From Zanthoxylum bungeanum (taxonomy: Eukaryota; Streptophyta; Magnoliopsida; Sapindales; Rutaceae): a DNA stretch of 64,000 bases. Location of the stretch: the NCBI GenBank assembly GCA_019454045.1, contig SKCR01018438.1, positions 62,001 through 126,000 of the forward strand, given 5' to 3'. Of the stretch, positions 10,805 to 23,180 are shown piece after piece. A program made the position numbers and the translations under genes. Each line of letters starts with the position of its first letter. Position 1 is the stretch's first letter. Under the pieces are notes generated by a model that made no database searches, had not been told where the DNA came from, and worked only from the letters and a program-made list of their open reading frames with translations.

Positions 10805-10812
10805 CTCGTCAT
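10805..10812. repeat. hAT target-site duplication, right copy (CTCGTCAT)
   Basis: Matches 9534-9541 exactly. The LTR sequence resumes after it. Confidence 0.92.
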
Positions 10813-12154
10813 TCATGATAACTCATCTTCTCCACGTTACTACTATTTTAGGATGGTCTAACAATTTTACTACACTCATTCAAGGATTTCTCAAGCTACT
10901 TAGCAAAACTCCATATTATGCCCTCTTTTCCAGAAAATTTCAGTGTACTAACACTGACTTTGAAAATTCGGTGCGCTTAATCTGGGTTGAAATTGGGGCA
11001 GAAATTTTAATAGAATACTCGCTTATATACCTATTTTATGTTGGCTTTTACGGATTGTGGTTTCGATTCCTAGAACTCATGTTATGGACAGAAGTTCAGG
11101 GGTTGTCCAACTGAAAATCTGGGCACTGGTACAGCAGTTCGCCTTACTTCAAAAATTCGTTTCGATCTCGTCTTAAGTCCAAAAATTCTAAATTTTGGAT
11201 ATGCTACTCCCTTATGTGTCTAGAGTACCCAAAAGTTTACAGAACTTGATTTCGACTTCTAGAACGCAAATTATAATATTTTTTTTACACCTTGTTCTGT
11301 TACCACAGAATTAGTAATTCACTGCAGTGCGACCAAGTTTGAAAATTCGGTACGACTCCATCTTAAGCCTAAAAATTCTGAATTTTGAATATGATATTTG
11401 GACTCATGTCTAGTTCACTCAGAAGTTTACGTTTTGGCAATCGGATGTCTAAACCTCAAGTTACAAGCATAAATGCACAACCTGCTCAGGTTGTCCTGCA
11501 AACTGAGCTCGCTGCCTAAATTCATTCTCAATGCCTCCATAACTTTCCTAATACACAATCCATTAAATTATCTCAATTCCACACATTCTAAAATACCATA
11601 TTAACATCATCATTCACTCATTTCTTTACCTTTATTTTAACATTTCCAAGTCACAAATCAACCCTTCATACATTATTACTACTTAATTTTATCATACTTT
11701 ATTCTTTCATTAATCAATAATTAATCCCCAAATTATACATATAATTTTCATGGTATACATAATCCCAAACTATCAATCTTAAACCCATATATCAAATTGC
11801 CAAATCCTCATCCCTAGAATCATATTCTCATTAATTTACACTCAAAACATCATAATATCATCATCAACTCATTCATTTCATCAAGAATCAAAATTTCAAG
11901 ATTTAGGTCATGGATTTCTTACCTCCATTTTCTTGGTTTTTCTTTGCTTTCCAAATCCTCCATGGATTTCAAGCTTCTCTACTTGTCTATTCTCTCCTTT
12001 TCCTTCGTTCTTCTCTCTTCTTCTCTTCTTCTTCTTCTCTTCTTCTTCTCTTCTTCTTCTTCTTCTCTTCTTCCCTCCTTTTCCTTTCTACGGTTTTCCT
12101 CCTTTTCTTTCTAATTTTATTTGTTTAATTTTTGTGAAAATGGTACATAGTGAC

Positions 12155-12165
12155 CCTTTATATAG
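12155..12165 (-). promoter_or_regulatory. TATA box in LARD 3' LTR
   Basis: On the minus strand this reads CTATATAAAGG, about 420 bp after the LTR start. It is identical in the other LTR at 19169-19179. Confidence 0.6.
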
Positions 12166-12585
12166 TGGGTCCATTAGATATTTTACAAATGGAAGAAATG
12201 TGTAGAAATTTGTAGAAAACTTGAGAAATTACCATTTAGACCCGTGACTACTATTCATCTAGGGTTTGACCTGAGTTTTTGACATGGTTCTGATTCGAAT
12301 TTGGAAAAATGTTTAACTCGAAAGTTGTAGGTCTCAGTCTAAGCTTTCCGACGATATAAAATTCATAAAATTCCGAGTTCGTATGAAAATGTTATGCCCA
12401 AAATACTATATATAGTACAAAAGGGCATACGGTACAGTTTCTTCTCGGGATCTCGAAAATTTCCCGATCGTTCCCAAAGCCTGTATATAATTGTATTTGA
12501 ATTATCACATAATTTATTTTACGTTCCTTTGTCCCATAAATAATAGTGTCGTCATAGGTAGTAGTAATTACTACCGGTCGTTACA

Positions 12586-12600
12586 AATTCTCCCCCCCTT
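12586..12600 (-). promoter_or_regulatory. polypurine tract of the LARD
   Basis: On the minus strand AAGGGGGGGAGAATT lies immediately before the 3' LTR (TGTAACGACC). This is the expected site of plus-strand DNA priming. Confidence 0.8.
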
Positions 12601-15600
12601 AAATATGATTCGTCCTCGAATCCTTTTTGGCGGCTACCTCGTGGTTTTATTGATCTTCTAGTTTCTATCCTTTACGGGTTACCTGATCTTTCTTCTTAGG
12701 TCCTCATTCTATAATAATTCTGTTGAGTACTTCGTGACTATTGTCCTTCTATTCGTTCCACTTATTCCTTATACTCTTGCTTCTAAGATCTCTTCTTTAT
12801 AGATTTTCACTTGTGCCTCATGATTCCTTAACATGAGCAAATTCTTATTAGTTGGTTTCTTGGTTTCCATCAAGGATTCTAATATCTAAAACCACTACTT
12901 AGTATTTCTCCATTCTACTTGTCCATCTTAAACTTAAAGTTATTTCCTGCCTTGATTGTACCTCATTGATTCCTCTTTCTTAATCTTTTCCTTGAATTCC
13001 CTTATTCTTTACCTCATTTTATCAACTAGTATAGGCTTTCTTGATCTATTCAGTCTTTCTTACCTTGAGTTTTCTCTTTATATACTTATTACAATCTTGA
13101 GTTCTTGTCATTCCTTGATTACTATTTTATCCTTAGCTAACAACTCCTTCCTCGTTTTCTCAAAGTCTTACCTGATTATCCGTGAATTACATTTGATCTT
13201 TTCTTTTCTATTTTTCTATCTCACGTCTCCCGACAGCTGCTTGTATTAACTTACTTTGTCGTTCCCGCACTATAATATAAACCTACCAAACCACCCATAA
13301 CCCGTGGTTAAACCATCCCAAACCCGTAGTGGTTTGGTCTCTTTGAGCTAGGGCTGGGTACTTCACGCAACTCTCTCTTTAACTCTTCATTAGTGTTCTT
13401 GTCATCCTTTCTTTATTTTTCTAAGAGCTTACTTGGTCTATGTTTTATCCTTGGACTATATCTTATAGATCTTAATTCTCGATCTTTCTCTACTATTCTT
13501 TTGTATCCGTTTGTCTTCTTATACGCGGTCGCAACTAAGTGTCTTTTCTTTATTAATTTCCATATTAAGGTAAACTTGCTCTCTTAGTTTTTATATTATT
13601 TTACTCTTCTATCAATACTTACCTAGTATGTACTCTCCTATTTGTTATTACATTTTGACTATCTTGCTTTCCATATTGGTATCAACCATCTTGTTGATTT
13701 ACTTTTCTGTATTATTCTCTATCTGCACCTATTATAGGTCGTATCTTCTTTCTTTACTTTAAAGGACATCGGTCCTCATATGTCAGGAGTTATCCTTAAT
13801 ATTAACATTTACCTTCTTATCATATACTCAGTTACTATTTTCTCCTCTTGTTACCATCTAGTGATTTTCCATTTTATCTATTACTCGGATTATCTTTTCT
13901 TCTCTTAGACTTGCTTTTGGATTATCTCAAGGTTGCGCTTCCGTTTCATTTGTTATCAGTGTCATTCGAGGGTTGGGAGGGTAGGAGCTGATCTCAAACT
14001 CTCGGTACATTGATGATAGTACACTCTTCCTTTGGATACTACTGTAATCCTTTTGCTATCCTTACATTTTGACTCTTATGGGGTCCTCACTATTTTCCAA
14101 TAAACGATTTCCTATAATCTTTGTTCCTTTAATCTCTCTGATTCCTTGAAGGTCATTTCCTAATCTTAGTCTCTCGACTCCTTATTCCTTTAGTCCATAC
14201 ACTTTATTCTTTCTAAAATCTTTCTTTTCTTAATACCATGAGGTTCTTTATAAGGTACTCTTTATATCCCTACAAATCCTTTCTCAACATAATGCTACAC
14301 CATGTTCTTTCCTTAATTATTTTCCTTTACATGTTCTTTCCTTTACTAAGTTCTAGGGTCCTACATCTATCATTAATTCAGTCACTCCCTTACTATTCCA
14401 TACAATCCTCATTCTATCAGCATATTCTGTTTTCCTACTATACTTCATATTATTAAGACTATTTGTGAGTCATTCTTCTATTTGTTCCTTAAATTTCAAT
14501 CTTCTCTCGCTATAAAACTTGATTTGATCACTTTGTCCTATCTTCCATACTGACATTCTCATCATTTCCTTAAATACTTGCAATCTTATAGATTTATTCT
14601 TACACTTATCCTTATGTTTTCCTACGAATCCTTACTAGCTCAGCTTATCTGTGGTTTCTACGATATTTGGCTTTCTTGTGATCCTTTGCTGGTCTAGCAA
14701 TTCCTTACCCTGACTCCCTTAATCTACGAACTATCTTAAGTGTTTCCTTCTTTATACTCTCAAAACTTCTTTGATTTTTCTCCTAGGTGGATGTTCTTAT
14801 CAAAGTCCTCTTTATCTCTTAAATAGAACTCCCATGGGTTTCCCTCACGGTCGCTTATACTAATAGAAATTGTTCACATCTCACTAATCCTTTTCTTTAT
14901 GCCTCGGAAAGTTTCTTTATCCTCGATCTAATACTTTATTATCTTCGCGTTTTATTATATCTATGTTACCTTGGGTTTGCTCCTTTATATTCTTGAAACT
15001 TCTTGATCCTTCTTAACATAGTCTCTTGAATTCTTCGCATTTTAAGTCTTTATGACATTTTGATTAGATCGCGACACGATTCCTCGAGTTGGAATTTTCT
15101 GGATAGAAGGGTCGTCATTGGTTTCACGTGGTACTTGCACACTACTCTTTATCTTAAAGTTCCTTACTTTATTAGTTACTCCGAAATCCTCATTTATTTT
15201 ATTGTCTCCCACTTCATTTCTTATTCCATTATTTGTAGTAAATCTTCCTATCACTTATGTTCCTTTTCTTAGTATTTTAATATTGTAACCCTTGGTTTTC
15301 TATTACACTGTTAAGTTAGTAGTGGTTCACTCTTTGGTTATTTCCTAAAATTCCACTCTTTGCTTTCATGTATGGGTTGTTCTAGTACTTTTCTTATTTC
15401 TAAACATTCCCAGCCTTACAGTTATGTTCTTTTATGCCTTCATGATTTTCTACTGACTGGCGACTATTCCTTAGATTTTACCGTGTTGGTCTATCCTGCG
15501 GACTTTTACTAATGTTACTAACCTTGGGCTGATTTATCTTATTCTCTATACTGTACTGGATTCTTTTCTCAATATCCTCAAAACTTCCTTAATATCCTTC

Positions 15601-16640
15601 CAGGTGATCAATATTTTGCGATCTTACATGCACTTCATCAAATTGCTTATGACCGTCTTTGCTTATGCTGATAGGGATTAGGATCAACATCTATATGCCT
15701 CAACTAGTTTCGATATCCTTATTCTGATGCTCTGCGTCCTAGTAGAATCGATTCCTCATGTAAATTAGGTATGAGGTAGGCTATTTCGCGATTACTCTTG
15801 TACCTTGTGTCATTGGAGGGTCAGAAGGCTAAATAGTTCAAGGTCTTGTCTTTATCAAATTTACCGGAATAAGATAACTAGTCGTTTCTACTGCTTGCTT
15901 GTGAATCGCAACGGAGTTTGGGTATTTAGAATTTTCTAAGTCCTTCATTGGGGTTCTCGAGACTATCCTAGATTTCTTACTTCTGTTGTCTCTCTGGCTA
16001 TTCTTCATTACTCGGGAAGTTCACTATCTATGAGACGATCTAGAAGACTATTGGATTACTTAGAAGGATTTCTTGAGTAGGAATGAGATCTTAATCTTGC
16101 TAGGCAACTCTTATACACAATGGGGCTTTCGTTATTCTTTTTTAATGCTATGGGTTCTAGTGTTTTGTTTACTATTCTGATTTTATGTCCTCTATCTTGT
16201 CTTACTTTTCTTCTAGCTTTATTTTTCTTTTCTATTTTCCTGGGTGGATATCCTTAGGTTTTTTTTTTTTTTTTACACGCTATCTCTACATATCTCTATT
16301 GCTAACTGGTTCAAGCTTCTAGGTATCTTTTCTTCTAGTATACTATTTTCTCTCTGTTGCTCTTTTCTCATCTTTCTTTGGGACTTATCAATCTGGTTTC
16401 CTAGCTTATTTGGAACTTCGGAAAATAGTCTAAGATTATTACGGAATGATCCTTAACTAAATTGAGGAAAGAGGAATTCGAATAGCTGGGGAAATATTTA
16501 CTAACTTGTCTGAGAAGCTTTGAGGACGTACTCGAGGATCGGATACTGGAGAGGAAGTGACTCATATACGGGTATCCCGGACATACTACGTATACAAGAC
16601 CCCAACACTCTGCCCACTGCAGTCACTGACTCCCTAGACC
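12601..16640 (-). mobile_element. non-coding internal domain of the LARD
   Basis: Some 4.04 kb between primer-binding site and polypurine tract is strongly T/C-rich on the plus strand, so the element's sense strand is purine-rich. The longest frames are under 100 codons and rich in Leu, Ser and Phe, as expected from composition, and none resembles gag or pol. I found no RNA gene in it. The last 150 bp next to the primer site resemble the same region of the outer chromovirus (20540-20687), which supports a shared origin. Confidence 0.75.
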
Positions 16641-16654
16641 ATGCTCTGATACCA
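16641..16654 (-). promoter_or_regulatory. primer-binding site of the LARD (initiator Met tRNA type)
   Basis: The minus strand reads TGGTATCAGAGCAT four bases inside the 5' LTR. The first 12 bases match the usual plant initiator methionine tRNA primer site. Confidence 0.88.
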
Positions 16655-17258
16655 TCTTTGTAACATCCCCGATCTGGGAGATGTTACCGGCAGGGGATAG
16701 ATGTACTAACCCCATAAGCCTCTGACTATCTAAGTATACTCTGAACTGTAGAACTATTATGCATGCAGACTTCAACCTGAACAACATAAAACATTTCTAT
16801 TAATGCACACTTGTAATACTTTTCTCACACCACATTCAGAACTACTTGTAATGTCTATTACATCATTAATGCATGTATGCAACTCTAACTGGACTATGTT
16901 GCTTGACTTTAAACTGGTGGACTCTAACCCTGGTGACTGCATCAGTATCCATCCTCCCGAGCTTGTCCTCCTGGAATTCCTGCAAAACAAACTAAGACTG
17001 GAGGGGGGTTAGATTGCTATGCAATCTAAGTGAGTGGACTAAACTTGAAAACTAAAATAATAGTTATTTAACTTTAAAATCATACTTTTAGAAATATCAT
17101 TTATAGAAAATTTATTTTTTTTGAAAACTGATTCTGAAAATCTGGTTTCTGAAAACTACTCGTTATAAATCTGGGTTCTGAACTTTGAAAATTTTTTACT
17201 GAAATCTGAAATATGAAAATACTTCTAAAATCTGTTTCTTAGTCTGAAAACCTGGACA

Positions 17259-17451
17259 TATGAGGGCGTTACGTATCGTCCGTCCCCTCATACGTCTATC
17301 TGGAGGCAGGAGTGCAAATCCATGACTTTGGGGCGTTACGTATCGCCGTCCCCCAAAGCATGCCACTACTGTCTCATAATCTGGGGGTCTAGGGGCGTGA
17401 TATCTCGCCGTCCCACTAGCCCATCTGGAGGATCTGAGAGCGTCCCCTCAG
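17259..17451 (-). repeat. four hairpin repeats in LARD 5' LTR
   Basis: Units at 17259-17292, 17326-17358, 17389-17419 and 17434-17451, with the same arms as in the 3' LTR. Confidence 0.85.
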
Positions 17452-19168
17452 TCCTCAACATGTGCACATGCTATCTGTATCCGTCAATTCCATCTGAATC
17501 TCAAGTTACATACTGGGGTGAGGTTTTACCTCATGCCCCGAAATAAATAAAAACTCATGTTTTAAAACTTTTCTGTGTAAATCACGACTAAAACAAAGCA
17601 TAAAACATAAATATCATGTAATAACAGCAAATAAGAAGTCTAACGCCCTAAACATAAAAATAAGTCTGATATCAAAATACGGTATGAAAATCAAGTAAAA
17701 AGGAAAGTGTCCACTCACAGGTTCGGAACTTGCTGGTGACGCCTTGCGATGGTGGTGGAATCGTATATCCTGAAGATCATCTAGAATTAGCAAAATTCAT
17801 TAGTATCAAGGTTGTGAATTATCTCACTACTTAACAAAATATACTCGTCATTCATGATAACTCATCTTCTCCACGTTACTACTATTTTAGGATGGTCTAA
17901 CAATTTTACTACACTCATTCAAGGATTTCTCAAGCTACTTAGCAAAACTCCATATTATGCCCTCTTTTCCAGAAAATTTCAGTGTACTAACTGACTTTGA
18001 AAATTCGGTGCGCTTAATCTGGGTTGAAATTGGGGCTGAAATTTTAGTATAAATACTCGCTTATATACCTATTTTATGTTGGCTTTTACGGATTGTGGTT
18101 TCGATTCCTAGAACTCATGTTATGGACAGAAGTTCAGGGGTTGTACAACTGAAAATCTGGGCACTGGTACAGCAGTACGCCTTACTTCAAAAATTCGTTT
18201 TGATCTCGTCTTAAGTCCAAAAATTCTAAATTTTGGATATGCTACTCCCTTATGTGTCTAGAGTACCCAAAATTTTACAGAACTTGATTTCGACTTCTAG
18301 AACGCAAATTATAATATTTTTTTTACACCTTGTTCTGTTACCACAGAATTAGTAATTCACTGCAGTACGACCAAGTTTGAAAATTCGGTACGACTCCATC
18401 TTAAGCCTAAAAATTATGAATTTTGAATATGATATTTGTACTCATGTCTAGTTCACTCAGAAGTTTACGTTTTGGCAATCGGATGTCTAAACCTCAAGTT
18501 ACAAGCATAATGCACAACCTGCTCAGGTTGTCCTGCAAACTGAGCTCGCTGCCTAAATCATTCTCAATGCCTCCATAACTTTCCTAATACACAATCCATT
18601 AAATTATCTCAATTCCACACATTCTAAAATACCATATTAACATCATCATTCACTCATTTCTTTACCTTTATTTTAACATTTCCAAGTCACAAATCAACCC
18701 TTCATACATTATTACTACTTGATTTTATCATACTTTATTCTTTCATTAATCAATAATTAATCCCCAAATTATACATATAATTTTCATGGTATACATAATC
18801 CCAAACTATCAATCTTAAACCCATATATCAAATTGCCAAATCCTCATCCCTAGAATCATATTCTCATTAATTTACACTCAAAACATCATAATATCATCAT
18901 CAACTCATTCATTTCATCAAGAATCAAAATTTCAAGATTTAGGTCATGGATTTCTTACCTCCATTTTCTTGGTTTTTCTTTGCTTTCCAAATCCTTCAAG
19001 GATGTCAAGCTTCTCTACTTGTCTATTCTCTCCTTTTCCTTCCTTTCTTCTCTTCTTCTTCTTCTTCTCTTCTTCTTCTTCTTCTTCCCTCCTTTTCCTT
19101 TCTACGGTTTTCCTCCTTTTCTTCCTAATTTTATTTGTTTAATTTTTGTGAAAATGGTACATAGTGAC

Positions 19169-19179
19169 CCTTTATATAG
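19169..19179 (-). promoter_or_regulatory. TATA box in LARD 5' LTR
   Basis: The minus strand reads CTATATAAAGG. This is the copy that would start the element's own transcript, towards the primer-binding site. Confidence 0.6.
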
Positions 19180-19599
19180 TGGGTCCATTAGATATTTTAC
19201 AAATGGAAGAAATGTGTAGAAATTTGTAGAAAACTTGAGAAATTACCATTTAGACCCGTGACTACTATTCATCCAGGGTTTGACCTGCGTTTTCGACATG
19301 GTTCTGATTCGAATTTGGAAAAATGTTTAACTCGAAAGTTGTAGGTCTCAGTCTAAGATTTCCGACGATATAAAATTCATAAAATTCCGAGTTCGTATGA
19401 AAATGTTATGCCCAAAATACTATATATAGTACAAAAGGGCATACGGTACAGTTTCTTCTCGGGATCTCGAAAATTTCCCGATCGTTCCCAAAGCCTGTAT
19501 ATAATTGTATTTGAATTATCACATAATTTATTTTACGTTCCTTTGTCCCATAAATAATAGTGTCGTCATAGGTAGTAGTAATTACTACTGGTCGTTACA

Positions 19600-19604
19600 C
19601 AAAT
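19600..19604. repeat. target-site duplication, right copy (CAAAT)
   Basis: Matches 8343-8347. The gag reading frame resumes beyond it. Confidence 0.9.
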
Positions 19605-20477
19605 AATCTCGAAGCTCATTCACAAACCTCTTCACCTTCATTTCCTTTGTACTAATCAGATGTGGGGCATAGCGAGACAATCATGTGAACCGTATATCAT
19701 ACTCAGAAACTGTCTTCTGCTCGCCCCGTACCAACTGTTCAAACTCTCGGGCTCTGGCATCCCTGATACTCTGTGATAAAAATATAGACCGAAAGGCCCT
19801 ACTAAACTCAACCCACGTTAGAGGAGGAGCATCTCGTCGCCGAACATTTCGAAAGGACATAAATCATGTGTTGGAGACATCTCTAAACTGAAAACTGACT
19901 AACTCCACTGCCTTCTCCGCAGAACACCCCAAAGCCATGCATATCCGATCTGATTCCTCAATGAATCCACAAGGGTTAGGGAAGGTCTCCACTCCCAAAA
20001 ATATGGGAGGGTGAAGCTTCTGGAAATCATGTAAAGATACTAGTACATTTTGTCAATGTATAACCTGAACCATTACTAGAAGTGGCTTAAGTGGCACAAC
20101 AGAAGGTCTGGCTCGGTATGTAGTAGGGTTTGGTATATTTGGAGAATCTACTGTTTGTGAGCCATATATACTCCTACTGCTGGTGATGGTATAGGAACGG
20201 TGGGTTCTGCAACTCTCGGCTCTAGGCCTGGTGGCTGTGGCTATCGGGTAATCAACTGGGCTAGAGCTGCTACTGACTGTTAAATCTGCTGCAAGCCCGC
20301 AACTACTAGGTCATTGGGCTAGACCACTGGCACAACTCTACTTTCCTTTACAATACTCTCATGATCTCTATCGGGCTCAGGGGGAGGTACTACTGATCTC
20401 TGATCCAGATTTATGCCTTGAGGCGCCCTACCACGCCTGGGCCTACCCCTTGCTCCGGTTCTTCCCTTGGGTGGCAT
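19605..20477 (-). pseudogene. gypsy gag, upstream part
   Basis: The start codon at 20475-20477 opens a basic, proline/glycine-rich N-terminus (MPPKGRTGARGRPRRGRA), as in Tekay/Del gags. The retrotransposon gag domain lies nearer 19605-20000 and shows [16 protein letters not shown] and LSRYAPHLIS, which are family-typical blocks. In-frame stops and register changes break it several times, for example a stop about 53 codons in. The second part of this gag is at 8037-8347, beyond the nested LARD. Confidence 0.8.
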
Positions 20478-20669
20478 ACAAATCTAAGAAATTAAGAGAG
20501 AAAAAGAAATTGTCAATTACATATAAAGGAATTGTAAATGATTAGAATGAGATAAGCCTCGAGACAAGGTTACTAGAGTGAACAACCACTTATATATAGT
20601 AGTACCCCGGGTATACCATATATATAAGCCACTGCTACTCCCTCACTGCACTCACTGACTCCCTAGACC

Positions 20670-20683
20670 ATGTTTTGATACCA
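20670..20683 (-). promoter_or_regulatory. primer-binding site of the outer chromovirus
   Basis: The minus strand reads TGGTATCAAAACAT, a two-change version of TGGTATCAGAGC, four bases inside the 5' LTR. Confidence 0.8.
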
Positions 20684-20687
20684 TCTT

Positions 20688-22942
20688 TGTAACATCCCTA
20701 ATACGGGAATGTTACCAGCAAGCAATAGATCATAGTGTCGCCTAAGCCTCTAACTCATGCATAAGGGGCACTTACTTTTATCTAAATATTATGCAATGTT
20801 TTACTCAATCACACATGAAACTTAACAACTTTGAAACTTAACTGCGAGATCATGTAATCAAACATATGCATATATACATGTCTGAAAATATTTATAGTAT
20901 GTAGACAATGTCAAATACATGTCAATGACAAAACAACATCCAGAAACTATATTCTACATGAACATAGTTTTGGTAAGGTGGACCCGATGATTAGTGAGTG
21001 CACTGTAACACTAGTCCTTGAACTGGGTCTCCAAAAGCGGCATCTGGCTCACCAAAAGAAGAATCCTGCAAAAGAACTGGGAAGTGGTGGGGGGTGAGTC
21101 ATGAGGATCTCCTTGAGTGGAGCTACAAAATAAGAAACTAAATTACAACATCTGTATGAAATCATTTATACTTAAAATGCATCTGAAAACTTTCCTTGAA
21201 AACTAATTTTTTCTTTTTTAAATTGGAGAAAAACATTTTTCTGAAAACTTTCCTGTGAAAAATATATCTGATACTGTGGGAAAAAATTGACGCATGGGGG
21301 CGTACGTATCGCCGTCCCCCCCATACACCTAACTAGAGCCAGAAGTGAAAATCCATGACTTTGGGGCGTTACGTATCGCCGTCCCCCAAAGCATGCCACT
21401 ATTGTCCTTGAAAATGGTGGTCTTATGGCGTTATGTATTGTCGTCCCCCAAGCCACTGAACTAGAGCCAATAGTGTTGATCCAAGCTACTACCCGACCCT
21501 GAAACTAGGGTCTATGGGCATTACGTATCATCGTCCCCCTAGCTCTGAGCTACGTGTGCACGCAGTCTTCTGTCCGTCAATTTTATAAGTGAGATCTGAG
21601 GTGAGTTTTTCCCCCATGCCTCGAAAAAACATAAAAGTATTACTTCTAAACTTAAAAACTTTCAAATCAAATTTCACATAATAAATAACTGATAATTTAA
21701 TAAGGTTGAGGCCCTATAACTTAAAAGGTAAAATCTGAAACAATATCAAGTGAATATAAATCAACTTTGAAAGAAAGAAAAAATATCCACTCACAGATTG
21801 AAGTCTGGTCATGTTCCATTCATGTCGTTGGGGGCAAACGCTGCTCCTGATGAGTATCTAAATGAGATACACGAGGTTAGAATCAAAAATTATAAAATAC
21901 GGTTAAAAAATAAATTAATTTCTTTAACCTAGTTGGATTACTCTCTTAGAAATTTTCTAACCCTTTAAAAAAATTGTAAAATAAAATTCAAAACCTTGAT
22001 TACGAGTCGTAACTTCTAAAAAAATTCTAAACTTTTGGGCTCGCATCGCGACGCCAGTCCTATCCGCGTCGCGACCCACACGTGCAAATTATATGCACAT
22101 CTCTACCTCGATCGCGTCCCGATGCACGTTTGGCGCATCGCGACGCGCCCGTGCTAATCTTATGCACACCCATGCCTCGTCTGCCTCACGATGCCAGCTT
22201 GTAGCATCGCAACGTGACACCGAATTTAGGAACATAATTTTGTTTCTCCATGCTTAACCCCCAAATCTCATTTCATACAATCACAAACAATTACCCTCAT
22301 CTAAATATCACTTTGTTAGACTTCTAATATCTCATCTCCACCAAAAATCCCATCTTTTTTACTAAATATTCCAACTAGAATGTGATAATTAAAATTCATC
22401 TAAACATGGGTTTCCCAATCAAATAACCAACAATAAACACATAACTACTTATCAACAACATACTACCATCATCAAGCCATTTCTACTCAAAACACCAAGA
22501 TTTGGGTCAAGCAATCCTACCTTATTTCAATGTCTTCCTCACTAAAGAAGTCTCAAAGCTTTCTTCTCCCACTTGGACTTTAATTAGGGAAAAGAAATGA
22601 ACCAACCTTGAGGTTTGAAAAAAAGGAAAGAAACAAAATTTTCTCTTTTCTTGTTCTAGGCTACACGTGAATGAGGGGAAAGTAAATGAGAATTTCTTTG
22701 TTTCATTTTCTATATAATTCTAGCACTTTCTAAAATAAAAGATGTGAAAATGGGCTTTTAATTATATTTTATTTTGGGTCCAAATTTGGGCTTGATTTGC
22801 TAAATTAGTTTTTATAGCCCAAGCATATATTTTCTTTAATTAATTAATCACGCCACCATAATTTCGACTAACACTCGAGAAATTTTTTTCTAAGTAGTCC
22901 AATTACTTAATTCGATTTGTTCTAAAATTTCGGGTCGTTACA
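20688..22942 (-). mobile_element. 5' LTR of Tekay/Del-like gypsy
   Basis: A 2255-bp LTR whose minus strand runs from TGTAACGACCCGAAATTT to GGGATGTTACA, a classic terminus for this chromovirus group. It carries the hairpin repeats and a GC-rich patch at 22038-22210 with repeated GCATCGCGACGC words, also seen near 3440-3550 in the 3' LTR. Its U3 (about 22480-22942) does not resemble the U3 of the 3' LTR. A TATA-like box is near 22709 (minus). Confidence 0.82.
21294..21542 (-). repeat. four hairpin repeats in chromovirus 5' LTR
   Basis: Units at 21294-21324, 21359-21391, 21422-21452 and 21512-21542. Arms are ATGGGGG/CCCCCAT, CTTTGGGG/CCCCAAAG, CTTATGG/CCCCCAAG and CTATGGG/CCCCCTAG. The last two are less well paired. 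Confidence 0.8.
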
Positions 22943-23180
22943 TGATTAGTCACACCTAATTATACATATTTGGACAAATAAGATTAAACCTACCTAAAAG
23001 TTGATTAGAACTTTTATTAATTAAAAATTACAAAAATTTTACTATAAATGGCAAGCTTGAGCAATTTTTAATCAAGCTTGAGTTTAAGAAAGTTTAGCAT
23101 ATGAAAGCTAAAATAAGCAAGATTTAGAAATATTCGCTTAAGTAAAAGAAATGTTTGGAGAAGCTTTGAAAATTCTCTAC
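22943..23180. other. short AT-rich spacer, nothing recognised
   Basis: 238 bp between the end of the gypsy LTR and the start of a copia LTR. No gene, tRNA or element end is seen. It may be host sequence or a remnant of an older element. Confidence 0.5.

Larger units (their letters stand above)
8348..12585 (-). repeat. 3' LTR of the LARD (contains a hAT insertion)
   Basis: Without the inserted hAT element and one 8-bp duplication this LTR is about 2.97 kb, matching the other LTR (2.94 kb). It starts TGTAACATCCCCGATCTGGG and ends GGTCGTTACA on the plus strand. It carries the hairpin repeats, several 'aaaattcggt' phrases at 10960-11370, and a TTC-rich run at 12000-12080. Confidence 0.9.
8348..19599 (-). 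mobile_element. complete nested non-autonomous LTR retrotransposon (LARD)
   Basis: The 11,252-bp element is bounded by TGTAAC...GTTACA LTRs and a perfect CAAAT duplication. On the minus strand the order is 5' LTR (19599-16659), primer-binding site, non-coding internal domain (16658-12586), polypurine tract and 3' LTR (12585-8348). By eye the LTRs differ at only about a dozen positions in the first 1.2 kb, so the insertion is young, yet no gag or pol is seen inside. Long LTRs with a non-coding centre fit a LARD (large retrotransposon derivative), mobilised in trans by a related gypsy. The surrounding chromovirus shares its LTR repeats and tRNA primer type. Confidence 0.85.
16659..19599 (-). 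repeat. 5' LTR of the LARD
   Basis: Full 2941-bp LTR, nearly identical to 8348-12585 minus its hAT insert. It ends in GTCGTTACA followed by the CAAAT duplication. It preserves the uninterrupted hAT target site. Confidence 0.92.

Noticed and set aside
11910..12205. Hydrophobic frames (and the same at 18946-19219) that look like membrane segments
   Set aside because: They come from a TTC microsatellite in both LARD LTRs, and unit-number differences shift the frame between copies.
19685..19891. Plus-strand 68-codon frame as a gene
   Set aside because: It is antisense to the gag remnant at 19605-20477.
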